Positions 1 through 8,970 of a DNA stretch of 64,000 bases are shown here, piece after piece. Every line of letters starts with the position of its first letter. The stretch's first letter is position 1. The stretch spans positions 62,001-126,000 of the forward strand of contig NZ_JAERVJ010000007.1 in NCBI RefSeq assembly GCF_016745395.1. The letters are read 5' to 3'. Below the pieces are notes generated by a model that was given only the letters and a program-made list of their open reading frames with translations, did not search any database and was not told where the DNA came from. The position numbers were made by a program, and so were the translations under genes. Origin of the DNA: Methylocystis sp. Sn-Cys. Its GTDB lineage: Bacteria; Pseudomonadota; Alphaproteobacteria; Rhizobiales; Beijerinckiaceae.

Positions 1-606
1 CAGCCAATACCAGCCGGCCATGCCGTAGGACGTGTCCTGCGCGCGGACGATGTCGGTCAGGTTCAGCGAGCCGGCGCAGAGCAGCACGGTGATGATGACG
101 AAGCCGATCGAGACTTCGTAGGACACCATCTGCGCGGCGGAGCGCAGCGCCGACAGGAAGGGATATTTCGAGTTCGACGCCCAGCCGCCCATGATCACGC
201 CATAGACGCCCAGCGACGACAGCGCGAAGATGTAGAGGATGCCGACATTGATGTCGCCGACGACCCAGCCGCCGTCCGACACAGGGATAACCGCCCAGGC
301 GGCGATGGACAGCGTCGCCATGATGAAGGGCGCGAACAGGAACACGCCCTTGTTCGCCGTATCCGGGATCACCGGCTCCTTGAGCGCGAATTTGATGAAA
401 TCCGCGAAGCTCTGCAGCAGGCCCCAGGGACCGACGACGTTCGGGCCGCGACGCAACTGCACCGCCGCCCAGATCTTGCGGTCGGCGAGAATGACATAGG
501 CGACATAGATCAAGAGCACGACGGCAATGAGCACGCTCTTGATGAGCGCGAGCAGAACCGGGCTCTCGGCGAGATAGGCAGTGATGGCGTTCATCCAATC
601 GCTCAC
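1..606 (-). CDS. nuoH: NADH-quinone oxidoreductase subunit H (NuoH), 3' end cut by window
   Basis: This is the N-terminal part (about 200 residues) of the integral membrane subunit that joins the peripheral and membrane arms of complex I and lines the quinone chamber. The translation starts with a hydrophobic helix (residues about 10-35) followed by the conserved segment [19 protein letters not shown] and the [11 protein letters not shown] loop, both diagnostic of NuoH/ND1. The reading frame can start at GTG 606 or ATG 594; GTG lies 10 bp after the nuoG stop and is the closer fit. It is the last visible gene of the operon, which continues leftwards outside the window. Confidence 0.95.
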   Translation of the reverse strand, partial: MSDWMNAITAYLAESPVLLALIKSVLIAVVLLIYVAYVILADRKIWAAVQLRRGPNVVGPWGLLQSFADFIKFALKEPVIPDTANKGVFLFAPFIMATLSIAAWAVIPVSDGGWVVGDINVGILYIFALSSLGVYGVIMGGWASNSKYPFLSALRSAAQMVSYEVSIGFVIITVLLCAGSLNLTDIVRAQDTSYGMAGWYWL

Positions 607-616
607 GTCTTCGCTC

Positions 617-2674
617 CTATTCCGCCGCTTGGGCCTGCCGGCCCTGCGCGAGAGCCGAACAATCCGCCATGACCGCCGAGGCGCGCGCGATCGGATTGGT
701 GAGGTAGAAATCGCCGATCGCGGGGACGAAAGCGTCCTTCATTGCGACGGCCGCATGGCCGGCGAGCTTGACGACATCGCCCGGATTGCCGGCCTCGATC
801 TGGTCGATGCGGGCAAAATGCGGATGCGCCTCGACGAGCTTCTTGCGTAGCTGCGCCAGCGAGTCGAAGGGCAGCGCATGCCCGACCACCGCCGACAAAG
901 CGCGCAGGACCGCCCAATCCTCGCGGGCTTCGCCCGGCGGGAAGACGACGCGCGAGGCAAGCTGCACGCGGCCCTCTGTGTTCACATAGAGACCGGATTT
1001 TTCCGTATAGGCGGCGCCCGGCAGGATCACGTCGGCGCGATGCGCGCCACGGTCGCCATGCGTGCCGATATAGACGACGAAGGCGCCCGGATCGACCGCG
1101 ATTTCATCCGCGCCCAGCAGGAACAGCAGGTCCATCGCGCCGGCCTTGGCCATCGCCTGCGCATCGAGGCCGCCCTGAGCCGGCGTGAAGCCGAGATCGA
1201 GCGCGCCGACGCGCGAGGCTGCGGTATGCAGCACCGAGAAACCGTTCCAGCCTTCCGCGCTGCTGAGCTTCTGCGCCGCCTGGGCCGAGAGCGCGAGGAT
1301 GGCGTCGCCGTCGGGACGCGACAGAGCGCCCTGCCCCACGATCACCAGAAGCTTGCCGACCGGCTTCGCCTCCTGGATGAAGCGCAGCAGCGAATCCGGG
1401 CCGGCGCCGATATAGTCGTAGTCATAGGTGAGATCGGCCTTCTCGCCGACCACCGAGATCTTGAGATCGCCCTTCAGCCAGCGCTTGCGGATGCGGGCGT
1501 TGAGAACCGGCGATTCCTTGCGCGGGTTGGAGCCCACGATGAGCAGCGCGTCCGCCTGATCGATGCCGGCGATCGTCGAATTGAAGATGTAGGAGCCGCG
1601 GCCGAATTTCGGATCGAGCTTGGCGCCGTCCTGGCGGCAGTCGAAATTCGGCGAGCCGAGCTGCTGCATCAGCAGCTTTAGCGCGAAAACCTCTTCAGCG
1701 GCGGCAAGGTCGCCCGCGATCGCGCCAGTGCGGCCCGGCGCGCTCGCCTTGCGCTTGGCGGAAATCAGCTCGAAGGCTTCCTTCCAGCTCGCAGGGCGCA
1801 GTCGGCCGTTCTCGCGCACATAGGGGCGATCGAGGCGCTGCGTCTTCAGGCCGTCGACGATCTGGCGGGTCTTGTCGGAGATCCACTCCTCATTCACCGC
1901 GTCATTGACGCGCGGCAGGATGCGGATGACCTCGCGGCCGCGCGAGTCGACGCGGATCGCCGAGCCCAGCGCATCCATGACGTCGATCGTCTCGGTCTTC
2001 TGGTATTCCCACGGACGGGCGCGGAAGCTCTGGGGCTTGGGCAGCAGCGCGCCGACCGGGCAGAGGTCGGCGACATTGCCCTGCAGCTCCGAGGTCATCG
2101 CGCCTTCGAGATAGGTGGTGATCTCCATATCCTCGCCGCGGCCGATGGCGCCCATGTCGCCGGTGCCCGCGACTTCCGCGGTGAAGCGGACGCAGCGCGT
2201 GCAGTGGATGCAGCGGTTCATCTCGGTCTTGACAAGGACGCCGATATATTTGTCCTCAACCGCGCGCTTGTTCTCGTGATAGCGCGAGCTGTCGCCGCCG
2301 AAGGCCAGCGCCTGGTCCTGCAGATCGCATTCGCCGCCCTGATCGCAGATCGGGCAGTCGAGCGGATGGTTGACGAGCAGGAACTCCATCACGCCTTCGC
2401 GCGCCTTCTTCACCATCGGAGATTTGGTGAAGACTTCCGGCGGCGCGCCATTCGGGCCCGGACGCAGATCCTTGACCGACATGGCGCAGGACGCCTGCGG
2501 CTTCGGCGGACCGCCCTTCACCTCGACGAGGCACATGCGGCAATTGCCGGCGATCGACAGGCGCTCGTGATAACAGAAGCGCGGCACCTCGGCGCCCGCC
2601 TCCTCGCACGCCTGGAGAAGCGTGAACTCTCCCGGAACGTCCACCTCGACGCCATCGACGAGAATCTTTGTCAC
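617..2674 (-). CDS. nuoG: NADH-quinone oxidoreductase subunit G (NuoG)
   Basis: This 685-residue iron-sulfur subunit of the peripheral arm of complex I carries electrons from NuoF/E towards NuoI/B. The N-terminal 2Fe-2S ferredoxin fold has Cys34, Cys45, Cys48 and Cys63. The His-Cys 4Fe-4S site follows (His103, Cys107, Cys110, Cys116), then a CIHCTRC motif (Cys155, 158, 161), and then a molybdopterin-oxidoreductase-like domain that binds no cofactor in this family. The start is GTG at 2674, giving [16 protein letters not shown], the usual N-terminus. A longer open frame upstream overlaps nuoF out of frame and is not coding. Length is normal for the alphaproteobacterial form. Confidence 0.96.
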   Translation of the reverse strand: MTKILVDGVEVDVPGEFTLLQACEEAGAEVPRFCYHERLSIAGNCRMCLVEVKGGPPKPQASCAMSVKDLRPGPNGAPPEVFTKSPMVKKAREGVMEFLLVNHPLDCPICDQGGECDLQDQALAFGGDSSRYHENKRAVEDKYIGVLVKTEMNRCIHCTRCVRFTAEVAGTGDMGAIGRGEDMEITTYLEGAMTSELQGNVADLCPVGALLPKPQSFRARPWEYQKTETIDVMDALGSAIRVDSRGREVIRILPRVNDAVNEEWISDKTRQIVDGLKTQRLDRPYVRENGRLRPASWKEAFELISAKRKASAPGRTGAIAGDLAAAEEVFALKLLMQQLGSPNFDCRQDGAKLDPKFGRGSYIFNSTIAGIDQADALLIVGSNPRKESPVLNARIRKRWLKGDLKISVVGEKADLTYDYDYIGAGPDSLLRFIQEAKPVGKLLVIVGQGALSRPDGDAILALSAQAAQKLSSAEGWNGFSVLHTAASRVGALDLGFTPAQGGLDAQAMAKAGAMDLLFLLGADEIAVDPGAFVVYIGTHGDRGAHRADVILPGAAYTEKSGLYVNTEGRVQLASRVVFPPGEAREDWAVLRALSAVVGHALPFDSLAQLRKKLVEAHPHFARIDQIEAGNPGDVVKLAGHAAVAMKDAFVPAIGDFYLTNPIARASAVMADCSALAQGRQAQAAE

Positions 2675-2711
2675 TTCGCTCTCTCCGAAGTCGTAACGCG
2701 CTTGTTCATGA

Positions 2712-4016
2712 TCACTCCGCCGCCTCGCGAATGGGCTCGGGGTGCGGATTGGCCGAGTATTGGTCGATGCGCTCTTCGATCGTCTCGCGGAAATGCGTGA
2801 TGAGGCCCTGGATCGGCCAGGCCGCCGCATCGCCGAGCGCGCAAATGGTGTGGCCTTCGATCTGCTTCGACACGTCGAACAGCATATCGATCTCGCGCTT
2901 ATGCGCGCGGCCTTCGACCATGCGCTGCACGACGCGATACATCCACCCCGTACCCTCACGGCAGGGCGTGCACTGGCCACAGCTCTCGTGCTTGTAGAAA
3001 TAAGCGAGGCGCGCGATGGCGCGGATGATGTCGGTGGACTTGTCCATGACGATCACCGCCGCCGTGCCGAGGCCGGAGCCGAGCTTGACGAGGCTGTCGA
3101 AGTCCATCGGGCAGTCGATGATCTGATGCGCAGGAACGCAGCGCACCGACGAGCCACCGGGAATGACGGCGAGCAGATTGTCCCAACCGCCGCGAATGCC
3201 GCCGCAATGCGCATCGATCAGTTCGCGGAAGGAGATGGACATCGCCTCTTCGACGTTGCACGGCCGATTGACGTGGCCGGAGATCGAAAAGAGCTTGGTG
3301 CCCGTGTTGTTCGGCTTGCCGATGCCGGCGAACCAGGCCGGGCCGCGACGCAGAATAGTCGGAACGACGGCGATGGATTCGACGTTATTGACCGTGGTCG
3401 GGCAGCCATAGAGGCCGACATTTGCCGGGAACGGCGGCTTCAGGCGCGGCATGCCCTTCTTGCCTTCGAGGCTCTCGATCAGCGCCGTCTCTTCGCCGCA
3501 GATATAGGCGCCGGCGCCGTGATGGACGTAGAGGTCGAAGGGATAGCCGTGGACATTGTTCTTGCCGATGAGGTTCGCCTCATAGGCTTCGTCGACGGCC
3601 TTCTGCAGAGCGATGCGCTCGGCGATGAATTCGCCGCGCACATAGATGTAGCAGGCATGCGCGCCCATCGCGAAAGACGCGACCAAAGCGCCCTCGACCA
3701 GCGTATGCGGGTCGTTGCGCATGATCTCGCGGTCTTTACAGGTGCCGGGCTCGGATTCGTCGGCGTTGATGACGAGGTAATGCGGCCGCTTGGGGTCGAC
3801 TTCCTTCGGCATGAAGGACCATTTGAGGCCCGTCGAGAAGCCCGCGCCGCCGCGGCCACGAAGGCCGGAAGCCTTCACTTCCTCGATGATCTTGTCGCGG
3901 CCCCTGGCGAGCAAAGCCTTGGTGCCGTCCCACTGGCCGCGCGCGCGGGCGCCGGCGAGCGAACGGTCGCCGAGGCCGTAGAGGTTCGTGAATATGCGGT
4001 CTGCGTCGGAAAGCAT
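2712..4016 (-). CDS. nuoF: NADH-quinone oxidoreductase subunit F (NuoF), NADH- and FMN-binding
   Basis: NuoF is the 434-residue electron entry subunit: NADH reduces FMN here and electrons pass to the 4Fe-4S cluster N3. The FMN/NADH glycine-rich loop [16 protein letters not shown] lies at residues 51-66 and a second glycine-rich region near 165-185. The N3 ligands are Cys346, Cys349 and Cys352 in [12 protein letters not shown], plus Cys392. All ligands are present. It sits 37 bp upstream of nuoG and 9 bp downstream of a small unknown gene, in the order expected for a complex I operon. Confidence 0.97.
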   Translation of the reverse strand: MLSDADRIFTNLYGLGDRSLAGARARGQWDGTKALLARGRDKIIEEVKASGLRGRGGAGFSTGLKWSFMPKEVDPKRPHYLVINADESEPGTCKDREIMRNDPHTLVEGALVASFAMGAHACYIYVRGEFIAERIALQKAVDEAYEANLIGKNNVHGYPFDLYVHHGAGAYICGEETALIESLEGKKGMPRLKPPFPANVGLYGCPTTVNNVESIAVVPTILRRGPAWFAGIGKPNNTGTKLFSISGHVNRPCNVEEAMSISFRELIDAHCGGIRGGWDNLLAVIPGGSSVRCVPAHQIIDCPMDFDSLVKLGSGLGTAAVIVMDKSTDIIRAIARLAYFYKHESCGQCTPCREGTGWMYRVVQRMVEGRAHKREIDMLFDVSKQIEGHTICALGDAAAWPIQGLITHFRETIEERIDQYSANPHPEPIREAAE

Positions 4017-4025
4017 GATCCGTCC

Positions 4026-4280
4026 TTACGCGTGCGGCGTGTCGATGATTTCGAGGCGGCGCTCGATGCGGGACATGCGCCCCTCCATCGCGCCGGACGC
4101 CTCGTAAATATTCGCCAGATCCATATGAAAAGCGCCCATGCGATTGTCGATTGCAGCAATGGCCGACCGAAGCGCCCTGACCTCCCCACGCGATTCGCGC
4201 ATGGATTCTTCGAGATTGCCGAGGCGCGCCTGTATCGCCTTCAGCACTTCATAGATCAGTTCGTTCGTGACTTCGGCCAT
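4026..4280 (-). CDS. Small coiled-coil protein inside the nuo operon
   Basis: This 84-residue protein begins MAEVTNELIYEVLKAIQ and is predicted to be almost entirely helical, with heptad-like spacing of Leu, Ile and Met and many charged residues, so a coiled coil is likely. It has no membrane segment and no cysteine. It lies between nuoE (11-bp gap) and nuoF (9-bp gap) on the same strand, so it must be co-transcribed with complex I. It is not one of the 14 core Nuo subunits. A role in assembly or as an accessory subunit is only inferred from position; I do not recognise the family. Confidence 0.7.
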   Translation of the reverse strand: MAEVTNELIYEVLKAIQARLGNLEESMRESRGEVRALRSAIAAIDNRMGAFHMDLANIYEASGAMEGRMSRIERRLEIIDTPHA

Positions 4281-4291
4281 AGCGCGCTCCG

Positions 4292-4900
4292 TCACTTCTG
4301 GCCGTAGAGCGAGGTGAGGCTCGTAAGCCCTCCCTCGGGCTCGGAGGATTCGCGGCCCTTCTGCGAGCCGATCTTCACCGGACGGCCGGCGGCGAGATCG
4401 TCGAGCAGCTTCTCGAAATTCTCGGCCGTGAGGTCCTCGTAATAATCGTCGTTGATCTGCACCATGGGCGCATTGCAGCAGGCGCCGAGGCACTCGACTT
4501 CGAGCCAGGAGAACAGGCCGTCGGCCGTCACCTTGCGTTGCGGACCCACGCGGCGCTCGAGCACCTTGATGAGATCGTCCGAGCCGCACAGCATGCAGGG
4601 CGTCGTGCCGCAGAGCTGGATGTAGAATTTCCCAACCGGCTCGAGGTTGAACATCGTGTAGAAGGTCGCGACCTCCAGCACGCGGATCTTCGGCATGCCG
4701 AGCGTCTCGGCGACCTTCTCGATCGCCTTCTGCGGCAGCCAATAATTATTCTGCTTCTGCGCCTGCCACAAAGCGGGCACGACCGCCGAGGCCTGACGGC
4801 CGTCGGGATATTTGGCGATCTGCTTTTCGAGCCACGCCAGATTTTCTTGCGTGAACTCGAAGCTCTCGGGCTGCTGGTCGGCGAGACGACGGACGGACAT
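4292..4900 (-). CDS. nuoE: NADH-quinone oxidoreductase subunit E (NuoE)
   Basis: This 202-residue thioredoxin-fold subunit carries the 2Fe-2S cluster N1a next to NuoF. The four ligands are Cys97, Cys102, Cys137 and Cys141, in CGTTPCMLCG and ECLGACCNAP. The stretch VLEVATFYTMFNLEPVGK is the usual signature before the first ligand. The last 30 residues (after AAGRPVKIGSQKG) are a variable tail common in alphaproteobacteria. The ATG overlaps the nuoD stop codon by one base (TAATG), which indicates translational coupling. Confidence 0.97.
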   Translation of the reverse strand: MSVRRLADQQPESFEFTQENLAWLEKQIAKYPDGRQASAVVPALWQAQKQNNYWLPQKAIEKVAETLGMPKIRVLEVATFYTMFNLEPVGKFYIQLCGTTPCMLCGSDDLIKVLERRVGPQRKVTADGLFSWLEVECLGACCNAPMVQINDDYYEDLTAENFEKLLDDLAAGRPVKIGSQKGRESSEPEGGLTSLTSLYGQK

Positions 4901-6135
4901 TAGCGATCGACCTCCCCGAAGACGATATCGAGCGAGCCCAGGATCGCCGAGACGTCGGCGAGCATATGGCCCTTACACATGAAATCCATGGACGAGAGAT
5001 GGGCGAAGCCCGGCGCGCGGATCTTGCAGCGATAGGGTTTATCGCCGCCGTCCGACACCAGATAAACGCCGAATTCACCCTTGGGCGCCTCGACCGCCGC
5101 GTAGACTTCGCCGGCCGGAACGTGGAAGCCCTCGGTGAACAGCTTAAAGTGATGGATGAGCGCTTCCATCGAGCGCTTCATGTCGCCGCGCGACGGCTGG
5201 GTGATCTTGTGGTTCGGCGTCAGCACAGGACCCCGACCGTCGGCGCGCAGCAGCTTCTCGACGCACTGCTTCATGATGTAGGTCGACTGGCGCATCTCCT
5301 CCATGCGGATCACCGCGCGGTCGTAGCAGTCGCCGTTCTTGCCGACGGGGATGTCGAACTCCATCTCCTCGTAGCACTCATAGGGCTGCGCCTTGCGCAG
5401 ATCCCAGGCCGCGCCGGAGCCGCGCACCATCACGCCCGAATAGCCCCATTTCCAGGCGTCCTCGAGCGAGATCACGCCGATGTCGACGTTGCGCTGCTTG
5501 AAGATGCGGTTCTCGATGAAGAGGTCCGCGAGATCGTCGCAGAGCTTCAGAAAGGGGTCGCAGAAGGCGCCGATGTCTTCGACGAGCTGATCCGGCAGAT
5601 CGCGCGCAACGCCGCCCGGACGGAAATAATTGGCGTGCATGCGCGCGCCGGAAGCGCGCTCATAAAACACCATGAGCTTCTCGCGCTCTTCATAGCCCCA
5701 CAGCGGCGGGGTCAGCGCGCCGACGTCCATCGCCTGCGACGTGACGTTCAAGAGGTGCGACAGCAGACGGCCGATCTCGGCGTAGAGAACGCGGATGAGC
5801 TGGCCGCGGCGCGGCACCTGCACGTCGAGCAGGCGCTCGATCGCGAGGCAGAAAGCGTGCTCCTGATTCATCGGCGCGCAATAGTCGAGCCGATCGAAGT
5901 ATGGCACGTTCTGCAGATAGGTGCGCGACTCCATCAGCTTCTCAGTGCCGCGATGGAGGAAGCCGACATGCGGATCGACGCGCTCGACGACTTCGCCGTC
6001 GAGCTCCAGAATCAGGCGCAGAACGCCATGCGCCGCCGGATGCTGCGGGCCGAAGTTGATGTTGAAGTTACGCAGGCCCTGGGATTCGGGCTTCGTGGGG
6101 GCGATAGCTTGATCGTTCATCTGCGCCGCGCTCAC
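4900..6135 (-). CDS. nuoD: NADH-quinone oxidoreductase subunit D (NuoD)
   Basis: This 411-residue subunit of the quinone-reducing module is homologous to the large subunit of NiFe hydrogenases and to the mitochondrial 49-kDa subunit. The family blocks [52 protein letters not shown] and the C-terminal [11 protein letters not shown] are all present. It is separate from NuoC, as in mitochondria and alphaproteobacteria, not fused as in enterobacteria. Its ATG overlaps the nuoC stop (ATGA, 4 bp), so the two are probably translationally coupled. Confidence 0.98.
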   Translation of the reverse strand: MSAAQMNDQAIAPTKPESQGLRNFNINFGPQHPAAHGVLRLILELDGEVVERVDPHVGFLHRGTEKLMESRTYLQNVPYFDRLDYCAPMNQEHAFCLAIERLLDVQVPRRGQLIRVLYAEIGRLLSHLLNVTSQAMDVGALTPPLWGYEEREKLMVFYERASGARMHANYFRPGGVARDLPDQLVEDIGAFCDPFLKLCDDLADLFIENRIFKQRNVDIGVISLEDAWKWGYSGVMVRGSGAAWDLRKAQPYECYEEMEFDIPVGKNGDCYDRAVIRMEEMRQSTYIMKQCVEKLLRADGRGPVLTPNHKITQPSRGDMKRSMEALIHHFKLFTEGFHVPAGEVYAAVEAPKGEFGVYLVSDGGDKPYRCKIRAPGFAHLSSMDFMCKGHMLADVSAILGSLDIVFGEVDR

Positions 6136-6734
6136 TTGCTCGCCTTCTCATCGCCGGGAAGGTCGTATTTCACGGCCTCCCAAGGCGAGAGGAAATCGAA
6201 ATTGCGGTATTCCTGCTGGAGCCGCACGGGCTCGTAGACGACGCGCTTGCGCTCATCGTCGTAACGCACCTCGACGAAGCCGGTCATGGGGAAGTCCTTG
6301 CGCAGCGGATGACCGTCGAAGCCATAGTCGGTCATGATGCGGCGCAGGTCGGGATGGCCCGCGAAGATCACGCCGAAGAGATCGTAGGTCTCGCGCTCGT
6401 ACCAATCCGCGCCGGGAAACAGCGGAACGATCGAGGCGATGGGCGTGTCTTCGGCGACCGACGCCTTGATGCGGATGCGGCGATTGTGCTTGGGCGACTG
6501 GAAATGCGCCACGACCTCGAAACGCTCCTCGCGCTCCGGATAATCCGCGGCGGTGACGTCGATGAAGTTGACGAAGAGGCACTCGGGATCGTCGCGCAGA
6601 TAGGTCGCCGCGTCGATCCAGCGGTCGCGCGCGATGGTGAGCGTGAGCTCGCCAAAAGCGACCTTCACCTCGGTCACCGCGCCGGGAAGAGCGCCGCTGA
6701 CCCGCGCGCCGAGAGCTTCCAATTCAGCCGACAT
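6132..6734 (-). CDS. nuoC: NADH-quinone oxidoreductase subunit C (NuoC)
   Basis: This 200-residue subunit (30-kDa subunit family) packs against NuoD in the quinone module of complex I. The signature [20 protein letters not shown] and the downstream [15 protein letters not shown] are intact, followed by [14 protein letters not shown]. Length is normal. It is preceded by a 134-bp gap from nuoB which contains a palindromic repeat, the only sizeable gap inside this otherwise compact operon. Confidence 0.97.
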   Translation of the reverse strand: MSAELEALGARVSGALPGAVTEVKVAFGELTLTIARDRWIDAATYLRDDPECLFVNFIDVTAADYPEREERFEVVAHFQSPKHNRRIRIKASVAEDTPIASIVPLFPGADWYERETYDLFGVIFAGHPDLRRIMTDYGFDGHPLRKDFPMTGFVEVRYDDERKRVVYEPVRLQQEYRNFDFLSPWEAVKYDLPGDEKASK

Positions 6735-6775
6735 TCGTCAACCCCATTCAAGGACGCGAGCGCGTCCGTCACATT

Positions 6776-6847
6776 CCGTCATTGCGAGCGGAGCGAAGCA
6801 ATCCGGTCCGCCGGATTGCTTCGTCGCTTCGCTTCTCGCAATGACGG
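6776..6847. repeat. Palindromic repeat, CATTGCGAG family, inside the nuo operon
   Basis: A 72-bp near-perfect palindrome begins CCGTCATTGCGAGCGGAGCG and ends with its complement TCGCAATGACGG; the arms meet around CCGGTCCGCCGG. The same family recurs in the centre of the repeats at 19862-20057 and 52477-52657. It lies between nuoB and nuoC, so it would fold into a long hairpin in the complex I mRNA. Confidence 0.85.
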
Positions 6848-6868
6848 CAGGCGCCATTGCCAATTTGC

Positions 6869-7477
6869 TTACCGCTCGATCGTGCCCGTGCGGCGAATCT
6901 TCTTCTGCAGCAGCAGCATGCCGTAGACCAGCGCTTCCGCCGACGGCGGGCTGCCCGGCACATCGCCGTCGGCCGGAATGATGAGGTCGCAGCCGCGCAC
7001 CACCGAGGAGGAATAGTGGTAGTAGCCGCCGCCATTGGCGCAGGAGCCCATGGAGATGACGTAGCGCGGCTCCGGCATCTGGTCATAGACCTTGCGCAGC
7101 GCCGGCGCCATCTTGTTCGTCAGCGTGCCGGCGATGATGATGCAGTCCGACTGGCGCGGCGAGGCGCGCGGCGCAAAGCCGAAGCGCTCGAGATCGTAGC
7201 GCGGCATAGCCGCCTGAATCATCTCCACCGCGCAGCAGGCGAGACCGAAGGTCATCCACATGAGCGAGCCGGTGCGCGCCCAATTGATGACGTCGTCGGT
7301 CGCCGTGACGAAGAAGCCCTTGTCGGCCAGCTCTTCGTTGATCTGCAGGAAGAAGGGGTCGTCCGAACCGACCGGCTTGCCGGTGCGCGGATCGATGAGT
7401 CCCTTGGCCTGCGGCGCCACCAGCGTCTGATGGCCCTGGTTCGTGATCAATCCCATTCCAGCGCTCCCTTGCGCCAC
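6869..7477 (-). CDS. nuoB: NADH-quinone oxidoreductase subunit B (NuoB), fourth N2 ligand replaced by Ser
   Basis: NuoB (202 residues) normally binds the 4Fe-4S cluster N2, the last electron carrier before quinone, through four cysteines. Three are seen: Cys81 and Cys82 in GLACCAVEM and Cys146 in MGSCANGGG. In the family the fourth is the Cys of a VPGCPP motif; here the sequence reads [11 protein letters not shown] with Ser176 (codon AGC, positions 6950-6952), and the preceding residues are PADGD where VDIY- or VDVY-type residues are usual. The rest is typical, including [20 protein letters not shown] and the end [11 protein letters not shown]. Translation may start at residue 8 (7456), which would reduce the overlap with nuoA. 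Confidence 0.93.
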   Translation of the reverse strand: MAQGSAGMGLITNQGHQTLVAPQAKGLIDPRTGKPVGSDDPFFLQINEELADKGFFVTATDDVINWARTGSLMWMTFGLACCAVEMIQAAMPRYDLERFGFAPRASPRQSDCIIIAGTLTNKMAPALRKVYDQMPEPRYVISMGSCANGGGYYHYSSSVVRGCDLIIPADGDVPGSPPSAEALVYGMLLLQKKIRRTGTIER

Positions 7478-7812
7478 TCATAGACGAAGCCGACGGTCAG
7501 CACGCCGAGGAAAACCATCATCGACCAGAAACCGAAGACCCCGGCGTCCTTGAAGGCGACCGCCCAGGGGAAAAGAAACGCCACTTCGAGATCGAACACG
7601 ATGAAGAGCAGCGACACGAGATAGAAGCGCACGTCGAATTTCATGCGCGAGTCGTTGAACGGATTGAAGCCGCACTCGTAAGCGGAGAGCTTCTCCGGAT
7701 CCGGCGCCTTGAAGGCGAAGAGGAAGGGCGCGACGAGCAGCGCGCCGGAGATGATCGCGGAGAGCGCGATGAAGATCGCCAGCGGCATATATTGTTCGAG
7801 CAGCATCGGCAT
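7447..7812 (-). CDS. nuoA: NADH-quinone oxidoreductase subunit A (NuoA)
   Basis: This small membrane subunit of complex I (121 residues, starting [14 protein letters not shown]) has three predicted helices at about residues 8-30, 62-85 and 92-112. The family segment [25 protein letters not shown] forms the loop near the quinone channel. The open frame extends further upstream, but the start at 7812 gives the expected length and hydrophobic N-terminus. It is the first gene of the nuo operon; the 174 bp between it and the ATP12 gene stop should hold the operon promoter, although I cannot point to a clear -35/-10 pair. Confidence 0.95.
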   Translation of the reverse strand: MPMLLEQYMPLAIFIALSAIISGALLVAPFLFAFKAPDPEKLSAYECGFNPFNDSRMKFDVRFYLVSLLFIVFDLEVAFLFPWAVAFKDAGVFGFWSMMVFLGVLTVGFVYEWRKGALEWD

Positions 7813-7986
7813 GAGTCGTGTCCGGTCGGTCCGACAGTGCGGCGGGGCGAAGGCCGCTTTCTCGGGAACTCTAAGTTGGAAAAGCTCCAGGCCGCGGGTT
7901 CCGTAACGCAGCGCCTTGTGCAAAGCAAGAGACAAGGACGGCCACGGCGAAGTTATGAGGGGAAAGCTTTTGGGAGAGACGCCTTT

Positions 7987-8820
7987 TCAGGCGTCCTGCC
8001 CATTTGCCGGTCCTTCCATCGCGCATTCTGAGAGAAACGCCGCCGCCGCCATTTCCTTGAATCGCGCCTCTCGGCGCGCCAGCGCCTCGGCGTCCGCGCC
8101 CCAGGCCCGCATCTGGAAGTCCTCGTCGATATGGGCGGCGGCCCAAGCCTGCGCAAGGTCGATATGATTCAGAGACTTGGCAAGCGCGAGAATCAGTGAG
8201 CCGGTCAGCGTCGTCATGACATGCAGGGCCGCGAGCCGCAGCGGCGCGCCCGCCCCCTCGCCGACATGCCGACGCACGGCCTCGGCGAGCGCCGCGATGG
8301 ACTCGTCGGGCTGAGAGGCGAACATCACGCCCTCGGCGAGCGTCAGCCGCGCGCCGAACCGCTCGCGCGCGAAGGCCAGCAGCGGGTCCCATGCCGCCCT
8401 TTGCGCCGCAGCGAGACTCGCGGGCTCGCCGGCGCGGTAGCAGATCATGTCGGAGCCTGCGTATTTGACCAGCTCCGCCTCGACATCCGCCATTTGTGCG
8501 GCGACGCCGTCGAGGGCTGTGTTCACGAGCTTGGTCAGCGGCATTGTGGCCGGGTCGATATAGTCGCCCTGCCCCGCCCATTCCGCTGCGAGCGCCTCGG
8601 CGAGCTTGCGTGAGGGAACGACGACCCGGCGCCTAGCGGGGGTGTTGACCGGGCGCCCGTCGAGCAGGATCGAAAAGCCGCCTTCCGCCGCGCCGACCGT
8701 GGCCTCCTTGTAGAAGCGCTTCGGCAACGGAAGCGCGGGGTCGCGCGCGGCTTTCACGGGGTCACGCTCGGCGGCTGGCACGAAGAAGTCGGCGTCGAAG
8801 CCGGTGGGGGTGTCGGGCAT
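7987..8820 (-). CDS. ATP12-family F1-ATPase assembly chaperone
   Basis: This 277-residue protein matches the ATP12 family, which in mitochondria protects the F1 alpha subunit before it joins beta; it occurs in alphaproteobacteria and mitochondria. Recognisable blocks are KRFYKEATVG, GGFSILLDGRPVNTP, a LAEALAAEWAGQ helix, TKLVNTALD, and the C-terminal LAQAWAAAHIDEDFQMRAWG. No signal peptide is seen, so it is cytoplasmic. It is 150 bp from the pseudouridine synthase gene on the same strand, separated by a palindromic repeat; in many alphaproteobacteria the same two genes are adjacent. Confidence 0.9.
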   Translation of the reverse strand: MPDTPTGFDADFFVPAAERDPVKAARDPALPLPKRFYKEATVGAAEGGFSILLDGRPVNTPARRRVVVPSRKLAEALAAEWAGQGDYIDPATMPLTKLVNTALDGVAAQMADVEAELVKYAGSDMICYRAGEPASLAAAQRAAWDPLLAFARERFGARLTLAEGVMFASQPDESIAALAEAVRRHVGEGAGAPLRLAALHVMTTLTGSLILALAKSLNHIDLAQAWAAAHIDEDFQMRAWGADAEALARREARFKEMAAAAFLSECAMEGPANGQDA

Positions 8821-8848
8821 GGGTTTTTCCAGTTTGTTGGAGCTGCTT

Positions 8849-8970
8849 GGCCCCCTCCCTGTCCCTCCCCCGCTCTCGCGGGAGAGGGGACGCTCACGAT
8901 CGGCATCCCTGCTGAAGGCTACGATGTGCCCCCTCTCCCGCGTGAGCGGGGGAGGGTTGGGGAGGGGGCG
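8849..8970. repeat. Long inverted repeat (GC-rich, CCCCTCTCCCGC family)
   Basis: Two roughly 40-nt arms, 8849-8890 and 8931-8970, are nearly reverse complements of each other: the first contains CCTCCCCCGCTCTCGCGGGA and the second CTCCCGCGTGAGCGGGGGAG. Each arm also holds its own small palindrome. The loop is about 40 bp. It fills the gap between the pseudouridine synthase and ATP12 genes and could fold in the RNA as a terminator-like or stabilising structure. Confidence 0.8.

Noticed and set aside
617-2980. Longer nuoG frame reaching 2980
   Set aside because: The extra 102 codons overlap nuoF out of frame; the ferredoxin domain begins right after GTG 2674.
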